The translations under genes and the position numbers were made by a program. Shown one piece after another: positions 52,001 to 55,000 of a DNA stretch of 64,000 nt. The notes beneath the pieces are model-generated. The model did not search any database, was not told the DNA's origin, and was given only the letters and a program-made list of their open reading frames with translations. Source of the stretch: Bedellia somnulentella (lineage: Eukaryota; Arthropoda; Insecta; Lepidoptera; Bedelliidae); NCBI GenBank assembly GCA_963576735.1, contig OY755198.1, positions 7,440,001 to 7,504,000 of the forward strand. The letters run 5' to 3'. Every line of letters begins with the position of its first letter. Position 1 is the first letter of the stretch.

Positions 52001-55000
52001 TCACACGTGTCGGAAGATTAGTTTGACTTGCCATACGCTGTATCGGCGACCGGTAATAAAAACCGTTTATTTTGGAAAGAAATTAAAATGGTCCAAAATG
52101 AGAACCCTGAGGCAGACCAGAACTGACTACTGTTGATATCGAAAAAAAAAACTAATGAGAACTGCTTATTGTGGAATGAAAATGAAAAATAAAGAGTTAG
52201 GGACCTAAAACAAACCCTTGACGGACACCAGAAAGTATGTTACGTTATTTTACATTTAATACAGATTTTTCATAAAATTTTAAACTACCTGAGGCGAACA
52301 TAAATCTATAATATAAATTTACGATATGATCGGAAAATATTACATGCACCTGATAGTAAATCCGATAAATGTCTCTCATGAATGACAAAAAAACAACTAA
52401 AATGGATTTACGGTTTCAGGAACAACAATCGTCCGAAGAAGAACGTCGAGGCTCAAGACTGAGGTCTCCATTACCTTCCCCGGCTGGCAGCCCCGTACCT
52501 ACACACGATAGATTCTCTGTAAGTATTAATTGGTCAAGTGCGAGTTGGGCTAGCTCACCGAAAGGTCTGCTTAATGTAGTTTGTATGATGGATTTAGGTT
52601 ACTTGCAAGAGAGAACGATAAATATATTTTAGCCTTCACAAATATTACACATACATACATACGCTCACGGCTATATTTCCCTAGAAGGAATAGCCAGAGC
52701 TAAGGAATTATAAATTCCTCCGTCACTTTTGGAAGCCGTGTAGTGCTGTGAAGAATGTCGCTACCTCTTTCTACCCACGGGTGTCGTAAGAGGCGACTAA
52801 GGGTATTGGGGCTTTTTATTGGATTTTTGGGCGATGCGGTTGGAGACCCATCACCAAAAACCTTTATTTTTACCATCTTTTCCCCACTCAGCTTCCAAAA
52901 AATATTACACACATATAAATATACTCACAGCTGTAAATCCCAAAATAGGATACTGACTACTTTATGTTTAGAAATTCCTCAGGCATTATTATTCAGGAAA
53001 AATAGGTCAGTCTTAACCGTCACAAGAAAAACACATTACAAAGAAATAACATAACATAAACATAAACGTTCACGCCGAATATCCTCGAAGGGGTTGGCAG
53101 AGGTACTAATACTTCTGAACATAACGTGACTTTGTCACCTGGTGTTCAGAGTACCCACGTTTTGCATGGACAGTGTACTCACGTGATAGGGGGCAGGCCT
53201 ATCGCCGCTTTGTACGAATACACTGTCACATGACTAAGTACAACTCAGCCATGTGGGTTTCCTCACGATGTTTTCCTTCACCGTTAACAACCATGATAAA
53301 TTAACCACATATATGTCTTTAGAAAAGAAAAATTGGTGTAGGCCCGACCCAGGATTTGAACACTAGTCGTTTGCACGATAACCGAGTGTTCTACCCACTG
53401 GGCTATCACGGTTGCTTAAATAAAAAAGCACATTACAAAGAAATAAAATATGTAAAAATGTATATTATAAAATAGTTGAAATTATTATTTATTAAAGCCA
53501 CTAAAAGCCACAATATATTTAAAACATAAGATAGTGTACATCAGACTTAGTTCTTTTAGTTTTAACTTTATAGCTCAAAGCGTTCCCGATGTAATGTATT
53601 ATAAAAGATATTGGCAGACAGACAAACAGACGAACACAAAGCTTAGCCCGATGTAAAAGATATAGTAGACTGACATACAGACAAACACACAACTTAGCGA
53701 TTCTATAAGCATCCCATTATTTCCTTTTGAAATGCAATCCTAATACTATGTAATTTTTGTTGTAGTAAAATTAAAATATATTTCTTTTATTTCAGGTAAG
53801 TCGTGTGACGCCGGATCGTGAATGTAGTTCGACTGACAGCTCGGCCGCGTCTACTCCCACTAGACCATCGCCGTCTAGATTTAAAGTTATGCAGGTAAGA
53901 GGAAAAGTTACAGAGACAAACTAATCATAAGTATCACATACATGCATATTTATTTATTTACCTCTATCTACGAATTCTAGTTTCTATTATTATAAATTTT
54001 ACTTATTATAGATTTATGTAGTCATTAATTATTATATCCAGAAAATTTTGAAATATTCTTCTATGTAGCCAGAGCTTTGAACTAAATAATTTATTTGCAA
54101 AATATCAGATATATCTAATAAATAAAGAATAAATAAAGGAAAAAAAAAAATCGACACTAGCGGGTCGAAAAAAAAAGAAATTTTTCTTTCCTTTATTTAT
54201 TAGTAATAATCCCCACATGAGGTTTTCATGAACAAAAACATTTAAATTATCAGATATATCTGTCAATAAAGGGTCCTTGGTTAATTGGTTACCAGCAAAA
54301 TCAACCAATTCACATATAAGTCAACATAAGCAGCATATTATTTCGCTCCACATCTTCCATTGGTGTAGTACCCATGAAAAGAGACTGGCGAATATTATAC
54401 CTACTCCAAACGACGCGGTTTGTGTATAAAACGTGTCGTAATATTGACATAAAAGATTCTTATTTACAGTTACCAAAACACAAGAACAATTAAATAAATT
54501 AAACCTAATGTATTGTTTTTGGTTCCAGGTTTGCGAGCCGCCTAAAATACTAGTTCAACCAGCAGAGTCGCAATCCAAGCGATCATCCTCAAGATTTTCA
54601 GTCACAAGAAACTACGATACCATATACACCCCCACCCTCGTACGCAAACCACCCCAAAAAAGTGATACACGTAATACCAAAAGTGATCAAACGGAAATTA
54701 TTAAGACTGATATTGAAACTAAAAGTGAGAAAATCGACGTTGTTAGTGATACTACAAACAAAGATTGTAAGCTCAGCGAAACAATTTTTGTTAAAGATGA
54801 TAATTTAGTGATTAAAGAGACAACTTTAGTTAAAAACACAGAGTACAGTGTAGATAAACATGTTAATGTTGTTGTGACAGTTGTTAAAGAAACAACAGAT
54901 AATATAATTGTTAGTGAAACTAGTGATGTTAATAATGTAAATAAAAATGAAACAGCCAAAGTACACGATGACCAAAAACAAAATAGTTCAATTGAAAATG

